DNA of 64,000 nucleotides from CAYZXT01 sp964482515 (GCA_964482515.1 CAYZXT010000009.1:1-64000); one strand, 5' to 3'. Numbered from the stretch's first letter, positions 48,213 to 57,067 are shown. The notes: generated by a model from the letters alone, not told the origin. Made by a program: numbers and translations.

Positions 48213-49457
48213 TTACTTCCACCGTCGCCGGTGTTGTTGTGGTTTCTGGTGCTGATGGTGTCCGTGGGAAGAATGCCGGTTGTGGTGCTGCCCCGGGCGG
48301 CTGGAGGACGCGTTCACGGGCAGCCTGGGCGGGTTGTTGTACCGGAAGTCCGGCACCACGGCCCGCGGGAAGACGACCCGGATGAACCGCTCGATGGCCT
48401 TCAGGAAACTTTCCTCCGACGGATCGTAGAGCGTGATGGCGTCGCCCACGCCGTAGGCCCGGGCGGTGCGTCCGACCCGGTGGACGTAGTCCTCGGGGTG
48501 GCGGGGCACGTCGAAGTTCACCACGTGGCTGATGTGGCGCACGTCGATGCCGCGCGCCGCGATGTCGGTGGCCACCAGGATCTGCGTGCGGCCGTGGCGG
48601 AAATCCTCCATGGCGGTGACGCGCTGGTTCTGGGACCTGTTGGAGTGCAGCGTGCCGACGCGGTAGCCCTTTTGCTGGAGCCGCTTCGCCACCTTGTCCG
48701 CGCCGTGCTTGGTCCGCATGAACACCAGGACCGATTTCATTTCCGTGGAAGACAGCAGCGTTTCCAAGAGCTCGAACTTCTGCGATTGGATCACGGGGTA
48801 GGCGATCTGGGCGATGCCCTCGGCCACCGTGGTCGGCTTGGAGATCTGGATGCGCAGCGGGTTGTGCATGGCGAAGGCCGCGATGCGCTCGATCTCGTCG
48901 TGGAGCGTGGCGGAGAAAAGCTGCGTCTGCCGCTGTTTCGGGACGCGGCCCAGGATGGCCTTGATGTCCGGCAGGAAACCCATGTCGAGCATGCGGTCCG
49001 CTTCGTCGAGGATCAGGTGTTCCACGCGGTCCAGGTTGAAACTGCCGCGCTTCAGGTGATCGAGGAGGCGTCCGGGCGTGGCGACCAGAATGCCGGCGCC
49101 GTGCCGAACCGCCGAGACCTGGGGCCCGTATCCCACGCCGCCGATGACCACGGCGACTTTCATGTGGGTGAACTTGGCGCATTCCCTCACCGTCTGCTCG
49201 ACTTGCGCCGCGAGCTCCCGCGTGGGGACCAGGATCAGCGCCCGGAGCCCGGGCTTCGGGTTCTTGAGGAGATGGTTCAGGAGGGGGAGCGTGAAGGCCG
49301 CGGTCTTTCCGCCGCCGGTCTGGGCGCAGCCGAGGATGTCGCGGCCTTCCAGCGCCGACGGGATCGCCTGCGTTTGGATGGGGGTCGGTTCCTTGAACCC
49401 CATGGCGCCGACGGCGCGCACGAGGTCGTGATGAAGTCCTAGTTTTTGAAATGGCAT
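48213..49457 (-). CDS. DEAD-box RNA helicase (RhlE-type)
   Basis: 414 residues. All helicase motifs in order: Q motif (FQKLGLHHDLVRAVGAMGFKEPTPIQTQAIP), AQTGGGKTA (I), PTRELAAQ (Ia), TPGR (Ib), DEAD (II), SAT (III), then the second domain with DIAARGID (V) and HRVGRTAR (VI). It ends in a basic Arg/His/Gln tail (HHNRHSSHGHHQHQKPQQHRRRW) that probably grips RNA. RhlE-type members remodel ribosomal or cold-stress RNAs. Co-transcribed with an RRM protein. Confidence 0.95.
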   Translation of the reverse strand: MPFQKLGLHHDLVRAVGAMGFKEPTPIQTQAIPSALEGRDILGCAQTGGGKTAAFTLPLLNHLLKNPKPGLRALILVPTRELAAQVEQTVRECAKFTHMKVAVVIGGVGYGPQVSAVRHGAGILVATPGRLLDHLKRGSFNLDRVEHLILDEADRMLDMGFLPDIKAILGRVPKQRQTQLFSATLHDEIERIAAFAMHNPLRIQISKPTTVAEGIAQIAYPVIQSQKFELLETLLSSTEMKSVLVFMRTKHGADKVAKRLQQKGYRVGTLHSNRSQNQRVTAMEDFRHGRTQILVATDIAARGIDVRHISHVVNFDVPRHPEDYVHRVGRTARAYGVGDAITLYDPSEESFLKAIERFIRVVFPRAVVPDFRYNNPPRLPVNASSSRPGQHHNRHSSHGHHQHQKPQQHRRRWK

Positions 49458-49481
49458 AGTGTCTGTGTGTTGGACCGGGGC

Positions 49482-49973
49482 CTACCAGCGCTCGGATCCA
49501 CCTCCGTCGTTGCCGCCGCGTCGTCCGCCGTCCCGCCGCCCGCCGCGTCCGCCTCCGCGTCCACCGCGACCGCCTCCGCGTTCGCCGCCGCCGAACCCGC
49601 CGAAGCCACCGCCGCCCTGGCCGCCGCGATCGCCGAAGTCGCCGCCTTGTCCGCCGCGCCCTCCGCCGAAACCGCCGCCACCACCGCGTCCGCCGCCGAA
49701 CCCGCCCCCGCCGCCGAAGCTGCGCTTCTCCATGGGACGGGCCTCATTGACCACCAGGGTCCGCGATCCCATGGGGCTGCCGTGCATTTTTTGGATGGCC
49801 GTCGCCGCGTTTTCGTCCGACGTGATTTCCACGAACCCGAAGCCCTTGGAGCGCCCGGTCTCACGGTCCATGATCAGCTGTACTTTTCCCAACGGGCCAA
49901 ATGGTTTAAACATCTCGAGCAGCTGGTCTTCGGTCACGTCGTAGGGCAGGCTGCCGACAAATAATTTTTTCAT
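49482..49973 (-). CDS. RRM-type glycine-rich RNA-binding protein
   Basis: 163 residues. One RRM with RNP-2 (KLFVGSL, residues 3-9) and RNP-1 (KGFGFVEI), then a C-terminal tail of Gly/Arg/Phe repeats, as in cold-inducible Rbp proteins. AGGAG precedes the ATG at 49973. Binds single-stranded RNA; the Gly-rich tail often drives RNA annealing or condensation. A long structured leader lies upstream. First gene of the operon. Confidence 0.95.
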   Translation of the reverse strand: MKKLFVGSLPYDVTEDQLLEMFKPFGPLGKVQLIMDRETGRSKGFGFVEITSDENAATAIQKMHGSPMGSRTLVVNEARPMEKRSFGGGGGFGGGRGGGGGFGGGRGGQGGDFGDRGGQGGGGFGGFGGGERGGGRGGRGGGRGGRRDGGRRGGNDGGGSERW

Positions 49974-50090
49974 TTAATTCTCCTTTAAAAACGAAAACCG
50001 CAAAGGCCAAGGCCGTCGCGGTTGGTCCAATCCTATTTTTTAATGTGAGCGGCCAAGGCCGCCTTGTCTTTCACGGGGACATTCTAGCTT
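49974..50090 (-). promoter_or_regulatory. Structured 5' leader of the RRM operon
   Basis: About 115 bp of leader before the RRM gene holds GGCC-rich hairpins (GCGGTT/AACCGC at 49996-50023, and GGCCAAGGCCGCC near 50051). A cold-shock-type leader is possible; no known riboswitch fits. Confidence 0.4.
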
Positions 50091-50119
50091 TTAAGTCGGA
50101 GGTCCGATAGGGGAGCGGA

Positions 50120-51274
50120 TTAATAGGCGAAGGCGATGCCGGCGCCGAGGTAGCGCACGTCGAGCTGGTAAAACTGTCCGTGTGGGTAATGGCCTTCGTA
50201 ATATTCCAGCAGCACCTGGAAGGAGCGGGTTTCCTTGTAGGGACTGGTGAACATCATCCCGGCCTTGACGCTGAAGTCCTGGTCCCAGCCCGTCTCTTCC
50301 CAGGATTGGACGCCGGCGCCGGCGATGAAACGGGCCCGCCGCCAGCCGGCCGGCGCTCCGCGGTATTCGATCCCGTATTGGTAGCGGTCTCGCCCGAGCG
50401 GCGTCTGCGACGAAACGATGCGCGACGGACCGCCGTAGGCGCGCAGGCCTTTCCAGTCGTAGGAGAGCAGGGTCTCCAGCTCCTCGTAGCTGATGTTGAT
50501 CCGGGGCCCGACGGAGATGGGCTGGGGCAGGAGGAGGAATTCGTCCCCGAGGTGTGACGACTGGTGGAAGATCCGCGCGCGGGCGGACCATCCCCGGCGG
50601 CGGACGCTGAGCGGGAAGCCGACGATGTAGTCCGCGTTGAGCAGGTCCTTCGAGTAGGTGTGCATGTTGAAGATCGCGAAGACCGCGGCGCTGACGCCGA
50701 ACTGCACGCCGTCCCCTTCGTGGCGGCGGCTGCGGAGACGGACCAGGCCGAAATTCTCGCCGAACCCCACCGCCGCGAAATTGAAGGAGCCGAAACCGGT
50801 GCGCAGCCGCTGCATCGTGGTGTGGAAGCGCGGCTGCTTCGGGTCGGCCAGGGGCGCGAGGAAAACGTCTCCGCGGGGAAAACCGATCCAGCGCTTTCCG
50901 GGACGCGCCTCGTTCCAGTCGGCCCAGGAGCTCCATCGGGAATATTTTTTCGGGTTGACGACAAGGAGGTCGACCACGTCTTCGACGCCGTCGAAGGATT
51001 CGATCTCCTTGGCGATCGCGCGGCCGACCTGCTCGGACTCCACGGTGCCCGTGAGAGTGACCGTGCCGTCGTCCGCCTTCACTTCGATCTGGCCCGGGGC
51101 GACGGCGCGGGAATGCCGCAGCCACGATTCGACGTACCCGCGGATGTAGCCGTCGGAATAATCGACGGATTTATTTTTTTGCGCGGCCGAAGATATGGAC
51201 GGGAATGTCCCGCAGAGGAGCAAAGACAAAACGATGCTCGCCGAAACGAAAAGGATTGCTTTGATCCTGTTCAT
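50120..51274 (-). CDS. BON-domain plus DUF1207 outer-membrane protein
   Basis: 384 residues. A signal peptide (VSASIVLSLLLCGTFPSISSAA), then a BON domain (about 40-105; QIEVKADDGTVTLTGTVESEQVGRAIAKEIESFDGVEDVVDLLVV) and a DUF1207-like beta-barrel (GFPRGDVFLAPLADPKQPRFHTTMQRL ... HQSSHLGDEF ... VSSQTPL...). The fusion of a lipid/surface-binding BON domain with a barrel is not common. It would sit in the outer membrane, exposed to the periplasm by BON. Confidence 0.8.
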   Translation of the reverse strand: MNRIKAILFVSASIVLSLLLCGTFPSISSAAQKNKSVDYSDGYIRGYVESWLRHSRAVAPGQIEVKADDGTVTLTGTVESEQVGRAIAKEIESFDGVEDVVDLLVVNPKKYSRWSSWADWNEARPGKRWIGFPRGDVFLAPLADPKQPRFHTTMQRLRTGFGSFNFAAVGFGENFGLVRLRSRRHEGDGVQFGVSAAVFAIFNMHTYSKDLLNADYIVGFPLSVRRRGWSARARIFHQSSHLGDEFLLLPQPISVGPRINISYEELETLLSYDWKGLRAYGGPSRIVSSQTPLGRDRYQYGIEYRGAPAGWRRARFIAGAGVQSWEETGWDQDFSVKAGMMFTSPYKETRSFQVLLEYYEGHYPHGQFYQLDVRYLGAGIAFAY

Positions 51275-51448
51275 GCGGATCCTCCGATGGAAATCCTAGC
51301 TTAATAAAAACCGCTTGGTCGAGGCGTTTTTAATTCCGCAAAATATTTCGCGCAAAAAATGATTGATGTGGAGTAAAATGTTTTTTTAATGATAAGATCA
51401 TGTGAGAAGCGAATATTCTCAATGCCGAAAACCAAGGAGGCTCAGTTC

Positions 51449-51508
51449 ATGGCAAAAAAGAAAGCAAAATCGAAAAAGAAAAAGAAATCCGGAAAAAAAC
51501 GTAAATAG
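51449..51508 (+). CDS. Very small Lys-rich peptide
   Basis: 19 residues, MAKKKAKSKKKKKSGKKRK, with AGGAGG 8 nt upstream of the ATG. It is almost wholly Lys/Arg. An in-frame start at 51422 would give 28 residues. It could be a small nucleic-acid-binding protein, a translated leader, or chance. A strong hairpin (51528-51567) follows directly. Confidence 0.4.
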   Translation: MAKKKAKSKKKKKSGKKRK

Positions 51509-51527
51509 CTATTTTCTTCTCCGTCGG

Positions 51528-51567
51528 GGACGGGCCGGAGCGGCGGCGTTCGTCGCTCCGCCCGTCC
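51528..51567. other. Strong hairpin
   Basis: GGACGGGC-C-GGAGCG (51528-51542) pairs with CGCTCC-GCCCGTCC (51554-51567), 14 bp with one bulge. No T-run follows. The rest of the 420-bp gap before the dismutase (51568-51930) shows nothing else I can support. Confidence 0.5.
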
Positions 51568-51930
51568 TTGGACGGAAGTTTTGATCCCGCCCCGTTCATT
51601 CTTCGCTCGATATAGTCCCGAACCGATTTCCATGAAATGATTTCCCCTTTCGCCTTTATGCCGGCGCGCCCGTCCCATTTTATCGGCGATGAGCCCGGTC
51701 GCGAATGACACCGAGGGGCGCCGTGAACCGGGACATCACTCAGGGTCGCTGGAAACGGCGGATGCGAGATGGGGAAAACCGCCGATCATGAAAGCCGTTC
51801 CGCCTCGGCGCGGAGTGGTTTTTTGACTTGGAACCAATCCGCTCCTCTCGCTGTTACCTATATAAGGACCACTTCAGATGGGGGAATTCAGCGGCCCTTT
51901 CCTGATATCTCAAAATAGAAGGAGAACACA

Positions 51931-52584
51931 ATGTCCCAAGCCTTGCAGAATGCCTACGCCTCCTATAAAGTCCGGCAGGACCTTAAGCCGAAAGGGTTGG
52001 ATGGATTGTCGGAAAAACTGATCGACCAGCATTGGAAACTCTATGAGGGGTACGTGACCAACACGAACCTTCTCAATAAATTGATATGGGATGCGGCGGA
52101 CGCGAACGAGGAATTGAACAACGCGAAGCACGCCGAGATCCAAAGGCGCCTCGGGTTCGAATACAACGGGATGGTCCTGCATGAATATTATTTCGGCGCG
52201 CTGAAGAAAGGCGCCGGGGAGAGGCCCTCCTCTTCCGCGGCGTCGAAGTTCGCGGAGGATTTCGGCGGGTTCGACCGCTGGAAGAAGCAGTTCACCGAGA
52301 TCGGCAAAATGAGGGGCGTGGGTTGGGCCGTCTTGAATTACGACCCGTCCCTGGGCCGGCTGAACAATTTCTGGATAACGGACCATGAGGTGGGAAACAT
52401 CGCAGGGTTCGTTCCCATCCTGGTCATGGACGTGTGGGAACACGCCTACGTGCTGGATTACGGAGCGTCCGCCGCGCCGGGAGCGGGAAGGGCGGCGTAT
52501 TTGGAGGCGTACTTCAGGAACATAGACTGGGAGACGGTCGCGGCCCGGCTCGAGGCCGCTCGCGCGCAAAAGCCGTCGCGATAG
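51931..52584 (+). CDS. sodB: Superoxide dismutase (Fe/Mn)
   Basis: 217 residues. N-terminal helical hairpin with the first metal His (QHW, residue 34), VLHEYYFG with the second, and the C-terminal domain with DVWEHAY supplying Asp and the fourth ligand His. GAVGWA-type turn is RGVGWAVLNYD. It turns superoxide into H2O2 and O2 in the cytoplasm (no signal peptide). GGAG lies upstream. Metal choice (Fe or Mn) cannot be read safely. Confidence 0.95.
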   Translation: MSQALQNAYASYKVRQDLKPKGLDGLSEKLIDQHWKLYEGYVTNTNLLNKLIWDAADANEELNNAKHAEIQRRLGFEYNGMVLHEYYFGALKKGAGERPSSSAASKFAEDFGGFDRWKKQFTEIGKMRGVGWAVLNYDPSLGRLNNFWITDHEVGNIAGFVPILVMDVWEHAYVLDYGASAAPGAGRAAYLEAYFRNIDWETVAARLEAARAQKPSR

Positions 52585-52718
52585 AGATAGGGCCCCGCGC
52601 CGGCGGAAAGTTTCATCCAGGCCGTGGAATCCCTGGACCCCGCGAAGGATTCGGCGATCGCCAGATGAAGGTTCTCCCGCCCGGCGCGTCGTTCCGCGAG
52701 GGATGTCCGCCAATAAGT

Positions 52719-52724
52719 TAAAAT
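52719..52724 (+). promoter_or_regulatory. -10 box TAAAAT, leaderless
   Basis: TAAAAT lies 6 nt before the ATG at 52731; no ribosome site. Confidence 0.5.
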
Positions 52725-52730
52725 AACCGC

Positions 52731-53831
52731 ATGGATCCCAATCCCGCCGGATCGAAGTGGAAAATCATCCAGCTGCTGCGCCGCTATCACAACGTCGCGC
52801 TGTTCCTCGGCGGGTTCATCTTCGACGCCGTGACGATCGTGCGCATCGACTCCTGGCTGGACATCATGCTGCAGTTCGTGTATCTGCTGGCCTTGACGAT
52901 AATCCTCGTCCTTCAATACCGTGAAAGCAAAGACGCCTGGCGTCCCAAGCGCTTCTTCTCGCGGATCTGGCGGTACAACGTCGAGGTACTGCATTTTCTG
53001 TACGGCGGTTTGCTGAGCGCCTACACGATCCTCTACTTCAAGAGCAGTTCCGGCTCTCGCCCCATCGTCTTCTTCCTGCTGATCGTCATCCTGCTCATCG
53101 TCAACGAAATGCCCCAGATCCGGAAATACGGCCACCGGCTGCGGCTGGGGCTTTACGCCTTTTGCCTGGCCTCTTACATGATCTACCTGGTGCCGATCCT
53201 GGTCGGCAGCATGGGCCCCTTCGTTTTTGTTTTGTCCCTGGCCCTGGCGGGGATCATGGTCTGGATCGTGGCCGGGATCCTGGCGCGGGGAACGGAAGAC
53301 GCCCATCAAACGCGGGGACGGCTCTTCGCGCCCGCCGGCGCGGTCCTGGTCCTCATCGCCTTGTTTTACATGTTCCGGTTGATTCCGCCCGTGCCCCTCT
53401 CCGTCCAGTTCGCCGGGATTTACCACGCGGTGGAAAAGTCGCCGGAAGGATACGTGCTTAAGACGCCCCGTCCGCCCTGGTACCGGTTCTGGCGGAAGCA
53501 GTCGCGGCCGTTCCTGGCGAGGCCGGGGGATTCGATCATGTACTTCGTGAGGATCTACGCGCCCTCGCGCTTCCGCCACAACGTGCGGATCCGCTGGCTG
53601 TACCGGCAGAACGGGAAGTACGTCACGAGCGACGTCATGCCGCTGTCCGTCATCGGAGGGCGGATGGCGGGCTTTCGCGGCTACGCGGGCAAGGCGAATT
53701 ACAGTCCGGGGAAATGGCGCGTGGTGGCCGAAACCGACGACGGCCGCGCCATCGGTTCGGTGTCGTTCCTGGTGGAGCCGGACGGGAGCGTCCACGAGAG
53801 GGAGTGGCTCGTCCTTCGGGACAGGAGCTGA
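52731..53831 (+). CDS. DUF2914-domain membrane protein
   Basis: 366 residues. Six or seven membrane helices (FLGGFIFDAVTIVRI to AGAVLVLIALFYMFRLIP), then a C-terminal soluble DUF2914 domain (residues about 250-355; GDSIMYFVRIYAPSRFRHNVRIRWLYRQNGK.. GFRGYAGKANYSPGKWRVVAETDDGRAIGSVSFLV), probably periplasmic and immunoglobulin-like. Function unknown. Ends 1 nt before the small antisense gene; a plus-strand terminator follows at 54042. Confidence 0.8.
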   Translation: MDPNPAGSKWKIIQLLRRYHNVALFLGGFIFDAVTIVRIDSWLDIMLQFVYLLALTIILVLQYRESKDAWRPKRFFSRIWRYNVEVLHFLYGGLLSAYTILYFKSSSGSRPIVFFLLIVILLIVNEMPQIRKYGHRLRLGLYAFCLASYMIYLVPILVGSMGPFVFVLSLALAGIMVWIVAGILARGTEDAHQTRGRLFAPAGAVLVLIALFYMFRLIPPVPLSVQFAGIYHAVEKSPEGYVLKTPRPPWYRFWRKQSRPFLARPGDSIMYFVRIYAPSRFRHNVRIRWLYRQNGKYVTSDVMPLSVIGGRMAGFRGYAGKANYSPGKWRVVAETDDGRAIGSVSFLVEPDGSVHEREWLVLRDRS

Positions 53832-54005
53832 TTATTTTATTTCGAAGGTGACGTAGGCCCAGCGAAAGGCGAGGACGGCGAGGCCGAGCATGAAGGCCGC
53901 CAGTAGGACCGAGAGGAAAGACATCCAGGCGCGGCAGCGGGAGCAGTAGGGCAGGGACAATTCCTGCCAGAGCCACATCCCCGCGTGGAACGGCCCCAGC
54001 GCCAT
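53832..54005 (-). CDS. Possible small membrane protein with CxxC
   Basis: 57 residues: MALGPFHAGMWLWQELSLPYC then CRAWM, one membrane helix (SFLSVLLAAFMLGLAVLAFRW) and a short tail. The Cys pair (CSRC) could bind metal or be redox-active. No clear ribosome site or promoter, so this may be chance; GC-rich antisense frames are common here. Confidence 0.4.
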   Translation of the reverse strand: MALGPFHAGMWLWQELSLPYCSRCRAWMSFLSVLLAAFMLGLAVLAFRWAYVTFEIK

Positions 54006-54041
54006 GGCGCCGGGAAGTTTAATAAAAACAGGGACCCTGCG

Positions 54042-54068
54042 ATCCTCGCCTGCGGCGAGGATTTTTTT
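54042..54068 (+). terminator. Intrinsic terminator
   Basis: ATCCTCGCC (54042-54050), TGC loop, GGCGAGGAT (54054-54062) and seven T. Ends the DUF2914 transcript. Confidence 0.9.
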
Positions 54069-54109
54069 ACAGCGTCCGCATATGTTTATGGCATGGGCCT
54101 CGGTCGTTG

Positions 54110-54469
54110 TCAGGCCTCGACGATGGTGGAAAATCCGCCGTAGGTCATGCGGTTCACGTCGAAGGGCATTTCCTTCATGTCCCCCATTTTCTCCATCTCC
54201 TTCATCACTTTGGCGTTGACGCGGTCGCGGTGTGCCCGCGATTTGTAAACGATGTAGGCGAAGATCACGGTTTCACCGGGCTTGGCCTTCGCCAGGCGGG
54301 GGAACGGAAGACCGCACCCCGGCTGCACCCTAAAGTCTTCGCCGACGCACTCCTTGTAATCCAGCGCGCCGTGTTTCATCCACGCTTTTTTACCAAACTC
54401 TGCCATGCGCTTGTAGGCTTTCAGGTTTTTCCTGGGAATGGGAATGACGAATCCATCGACGTATGACAT
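54110..54469 (-). CDS. DUF1428-family protein
   Basis: 119 residues, the usual length. Signature: YVDGFVIPIPRKNLKAYKRMAEFGKKAWMKHGALDYKECVGEDF ... FAYIVYKSRAHRDRVNAKVMKE. A small ferredoxin-like fold (ABM-related), function unknown; the N-terminal VDGFV and C-terminal RM.YGGF are typical. Third gene of an operon with a DoxX and an SRPBCC protein; such sets are common in solvent-or stress-related clusters. Confidence 0.9.
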   Translation of the reverse strand: MSYVDGFVIPIPRKNLKAYKRMAEFGKKAWMKHGALDYKECVGEDFRVQPGCGLPFPRLAKAKPGETVIFAYIVYKSRAHRDRVNAKVMKEMEKMGDMKEMPFDVNRMTYGGFSTIVEA

Positions 54470-54505
54470 GGGAATCCCTCCGATCAGTTAATTGAGGCCA
54501 ATTCT

Positions 54506-54913
54506 CTAATTGGTTGCTTTCTTCCGCCGCATCAACGCGTCGAGGCTCCAGGCGCCGCCGCCGTGGGCCGCGTAGAGGAGGAATATGAAGCAGAACAGGA
54601 CCGCCGGTTCGCCCTGGTTCTGGATCGGCCAGAAGCCGCTGGGCTGGTGGAACTGGAAATAGGCGACGGCCATTTCGCCGGAGATGATGAAGGCGACGGG
54701 CCGCGTGAAGAGCCCGAGAAGCAACATTGCGCCGCCGACCAGCTCCAACAGTCCGCCGATCCCCATCTGGGACATCAGCGCGGGCTTTCCCCCGAACTGC
54801 GCGGGGACGCCGCCGAACCAGTTGAGGACCTTCATGCCGCCCGCCTGCATGAACAAAAGCCCGGAAACGAAGCGCAGCAGGAAGAACGTGATTTTATTCG
54901 CTTTTTCCATCAT
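54506..54913 (-). CDS. DoxX-family membrane protein
   Basis: 135 residues with four membrane helices. Family stretches: FLLRFVSGLLFMQAGGMKVLNWFGG and LLELVGGAMLLLGLFTRPVAFIISGEMAVAYFQFH. AAGGAG precedes the ATG. DoxX proteins are linked to thiosulfate:quinone oxidation or to redox stress, but most of those called DoxX have no shown activity. 36 nt from the DUF1428 gene and 56 nt from the SRPBCC gene. Confidence 0.9.
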   Translation of the reverse strand: MMEKANKITFFLLRFVSGLLFMQAGGMKVLNWFGGVPAQFGGKPALMSQMGIGGLLELVGGAMLLLGLFTRPVAFIISGEMAVAYFQFHQPSGFWPIQNQGEPAVLFCFIFLLYAAHGGGAWSLDALMRRKKATN

Positions 54914-54969
54914 GATTGACTTCTCCTTGTGGGGATGGTATTTACCGCCGTTCGTGGGAACGCTGCGGC

Positions 54970-55512
54970 TTACGACCGCTCTGCGCCGGATTCCACCAGC
55001 GTTTTCATCTGGGCCAGGCCCTTATCGAAATCGCCGCCGACCATCTTGTCCATGTCCATGACCAGGTGGACGGCCTTCGCCATGAAGTTGTTTTTTCCGG
55101 ACATGGCCCAGGTCACGACGGTTTGGTTGCCCTCGGGGACGAAGGTGAATTCCGTTTCGTTGCTGGCGGAGAAGGGCTTCAGAAATACGAGCCGGATGCG
55201 GACGAGCTCGGGCGCGCGGCTTTCCGTGATCGTCATGCTCCCTTCTCCGACCTTTTTGTTGCCGGCCCAGGCGTAGGACGCGCCCACGCCGGACTCCGGG
55301 CCGGTGAAGGTTTTCTTCATGCCCGGGTCCAGCTTCTCCCAGGGCGACCAGCCGGCCCAATTCCGAAAATCGTTCACTTGTTCGAACACCGCTTCCGGCG
55401 GGGCGGATATCGTCGTGGCGCGCGCGACCCGGAACTCGTCGGGCTGCAGCCTTACGATTATGGTGATGATGGCGGCGATCACCAGGAGGGCGATCACTAT
55501 TTTTTTAAACAT
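54970..55512 (-). CDS. SRPBCC-family protein with N-terminal anchor
   Basis: 180 residues from the ATG at 55512 (GGAGGCTCC upstream). An N-terminal helix (KKIVIALLVIAAIITIIVRL) anchors a START-like fold: RATTISAPPEAVFEQVNDFRNWAGWSPWEKLDPGMKKTFTGPESGVGASYAWAGNKKVGEGSMTIT... Typical of the K(+)-transporter 'polyketide cyclase/ligand-binding' group. Ligand unknown. First gene of the three-gene operon. Confidence 0.88.
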   Translation of the reverse strand: MFKKIVIALLVIAAIITIIVRLQPDEFRVARATTISAPPEAVFEQVNDFRNWAGWSPWEKLDPGMKKTFTGPESGVGASYAWAGNKKVGEGSMTITESRAPELVRIRLVFLKPFSASNETEFTFVPEGNQTVVTWAMSGKNNFMAKAVHLVMDMDKMVGGDFDKGLAQMKTLVESGAERS

Positions 55513-55630
55513 GGAGCCTCCATATTTTATGGATGAGATTTTTGCGCAAATTATCAGCCCGGACCCATTGACGTGGCCAACCTCGACTATGATACTCAAG
55601 AATTGCGGGGGGCCGAAAGAGGGAATTAGG

Positions 55631-55636
55631 TAGAAT
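55631..55636 (+). promoter_or_regulatory. -10 box TAGAAT, leaderless
   Basis: TAGAAT lies 6 nt before the ATG at 55643; no ribosome site. Confidence 0.5.
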
Positions 55637-55642
55637 GCTGCC

Positions 55643-56503
55643 ATGCCTTCGTTTCCGGGAATGAGATATGTTTTTCGATGGACGCTTTTAGGCGCATTGG
55701 TCGTTTTTGCGGCGGCCGGTTTGGCCGGAGGCGGAGAGCTGAGCGTGGCGTTCATCGATTGCGGCCGCGGCGACGCGATCCTCATCCGGACGCCGGCGGG
55801 GGAGAATGTTTTGCTGGATGCCGGCCCGTCTCCCCAACAGGCCCGCCGCGAGGGCCGTCCCGGGGCGGTGCGGAAGTATCTCCGCAAAGCGGGCGTCAGG
55901 CGTTTGGACGCGGCCATCCTTTCGCACGGACACCCCGACCACGCCGGCGGATTTTCCTCCGTCATCCGGTCCTTTCCCGTCAAAAACTTCTACGAGTCCG
56001 GGCGCGCGGACGTTTCTCCCGAGTATCGAGGCCTTCAGCGTACTCTGCGGCGAAAAGAGATCCGGCGCGTCCTGGTCAAAGCGGGCGACGTCGTCAATTT
56101 GGACACATCCGTCGACATCCAGGTGCTTTGGCCGGACGAGACGCCTCCGGGCGGCGACCTGAACGACAATTCCCTCGTGATCAGGCTGACCTACGGGGAG
56201 ACGTCCGTCCTTTTTCCGGGGGACGTGGGCGCTGGAGCGGAGGAAGCGTTGGTCCGGCGGTACGGCGAATCTTTGGAAAGCGGGGTCCTGAAAGTCCCCC
56301 ATCACGGGCTGGGTTCCTCCGCCTCGGCCGGTTTCCTCCTGAGCGTCAAACCGGAAATCGCGGTCATCTGCATCGGCGGCGGAGTCCAGCCGGACGCGGC
56401 GATTCTGGAACGTTTGAGTGAATCCGGCGCGCGGGTTTATCGGACGGACCAGGCAGGGACGGTCCGGGTCGTCTCCGACGGAAAAACTTGGGAGGTCCGG
56501 TGA
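55643..56503 (+). CDS. Secreted ComEC-like metallo-beta-lactamase protein
   Basis: 286 residues. A signal peptide (LLGALVVFAAAGLAGGGE) leads to an MBL fold as in the C-terminal part of ComEC: VAFIDCGRGDAILIRTPAGENVLLDAG, the zinc motif SHGHPDHAGG, then DNDSLV-type DNSLVIRL, LFPGDVG and PHHGLGSSAS. The ComEC channel portion is absent, so it is a free hydrolase, probably a nuclease or phosphodiesterase outside the cytoplasm. Shares 4 nt (GTGA) with the VanZ gene. Confidence 0.88.
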   Translation: MPSFPGMRYVFRWTLLGALVVFAAAGLAGGGELSVAFIDCGRGDAILIRTPAGENVLLDAGPSPQQARREGRPGAVRKYLRKAGVRRLDAAILSHGHPDHAGGFSSVIRSFPVKNFYESGRADVSPEYRGLQRTLRRKEIRRVLVKAGDVVNLDTSVDIQVLWPDETPPGGDLNDNSLVIRLTYGETSVLFPGDVGAGAEEALVRRYGESLESGVLKVPHHGLGSSASAGFLLSVKPEIAVICIGGGVQPDAAILERLSESGARVYRTDQAGTVRVVSDGKTWEVR

Positions 56504-57027
56504 CGCCGGAGCGCCGTTCGCTTTTTTTCGCCTGGGCGGCGGCCGGTTACCTCGCCCTGATTTATTCGACGCTGGGCGCGATGCGGGATATTCAGCTGGT
56601 TTTTCAGAAAACGGCCGGCGCGCTGGCGTCTTCGATCATCAACGCCGCGATCCTTTTGTGCGGAGGGATCCTGTTGTGGGGGCGGCGCGTGGTTCTCCGG
56701 TCTCAACGGCGGTGGATCTGGGCGCTGCTGGTGGGGGCGGGTTATATCGCCGCGTCGCGATGGCTCCCCGTTTCGGAGGAGAAGTTTCACTTGGTCCAGT
56801 ACGGTTTTTTGTCGTTCCTCGTCACGGAGTCCCTTCGGGGACGCGCCGCGCCCTGGGCCCGGCACGCGATGTCCTTTGCGATCGTATGCCTCGCCGGGAC
56901 CCTGGACGAAGCTATCCAGTATTTCCTTCCGAACCGCGTCGGCGACGTCCGCGATGTGATCATTAATTTCGTGTCCGCCGGGCTGGCCCAGGGGGCCCTG
57001 GCGATTTTGGATTCCGATAAAAAATAA
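56500..57027 (+). CDS. VanZ-like membrane protein
   Basis: 175 residues from GTG at 56500 with GGAGG 4 nt upstream. Four or five membrane helices. The VanZ pattern is present: FHLVQYGFLSFLVTESLRGR and the late LDEAIQYFLPNRVGDVRDVIINFVSAGLAQG, with conserved DE.xQ...R..D..D...N. Function unknown; the family name comes from a teicoplanin-resistance gene. Overlaps the preceding gene by 4 nt. Confidence 0.88.
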   Translation: MTPERRSLFFAWAAAGYLALIYSTLGAMRDIQLVFQKTAGALASSIINAAILLCGGILLWGRRVVLRSQRRWIWALLVGAGYIAASRWLPVSEEKFHLVQYGFLSFLVTESLRGRAAPWARHAMSFAIVCLAGTLDEAIQYFLPNRVGDVRDVIINFVSAGLAQGALAILDSDKK

Positions 57028-57061
57028 TTTAGCGACACGGTTTTACCGACGGAAAACAGGG

Positions 57062-57067
57062 TATAAT
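57062..57067 (+). promoter_or_regulatory. -10 box TATAAT for the acyltransferase gene
   Basis: Perfect TATAAT about 55 nt before the start at 57123, so this transcript has a leader, unlike several others; -35 is not clear. Confidence 0.5.

Noticed and set aside
49439..49964. Long Ala- and Pro-rich frames opposite the RRM protein
   Set aside because: They arise from Gly-codon repeats of the RRM tail (GGN) read on other frames.
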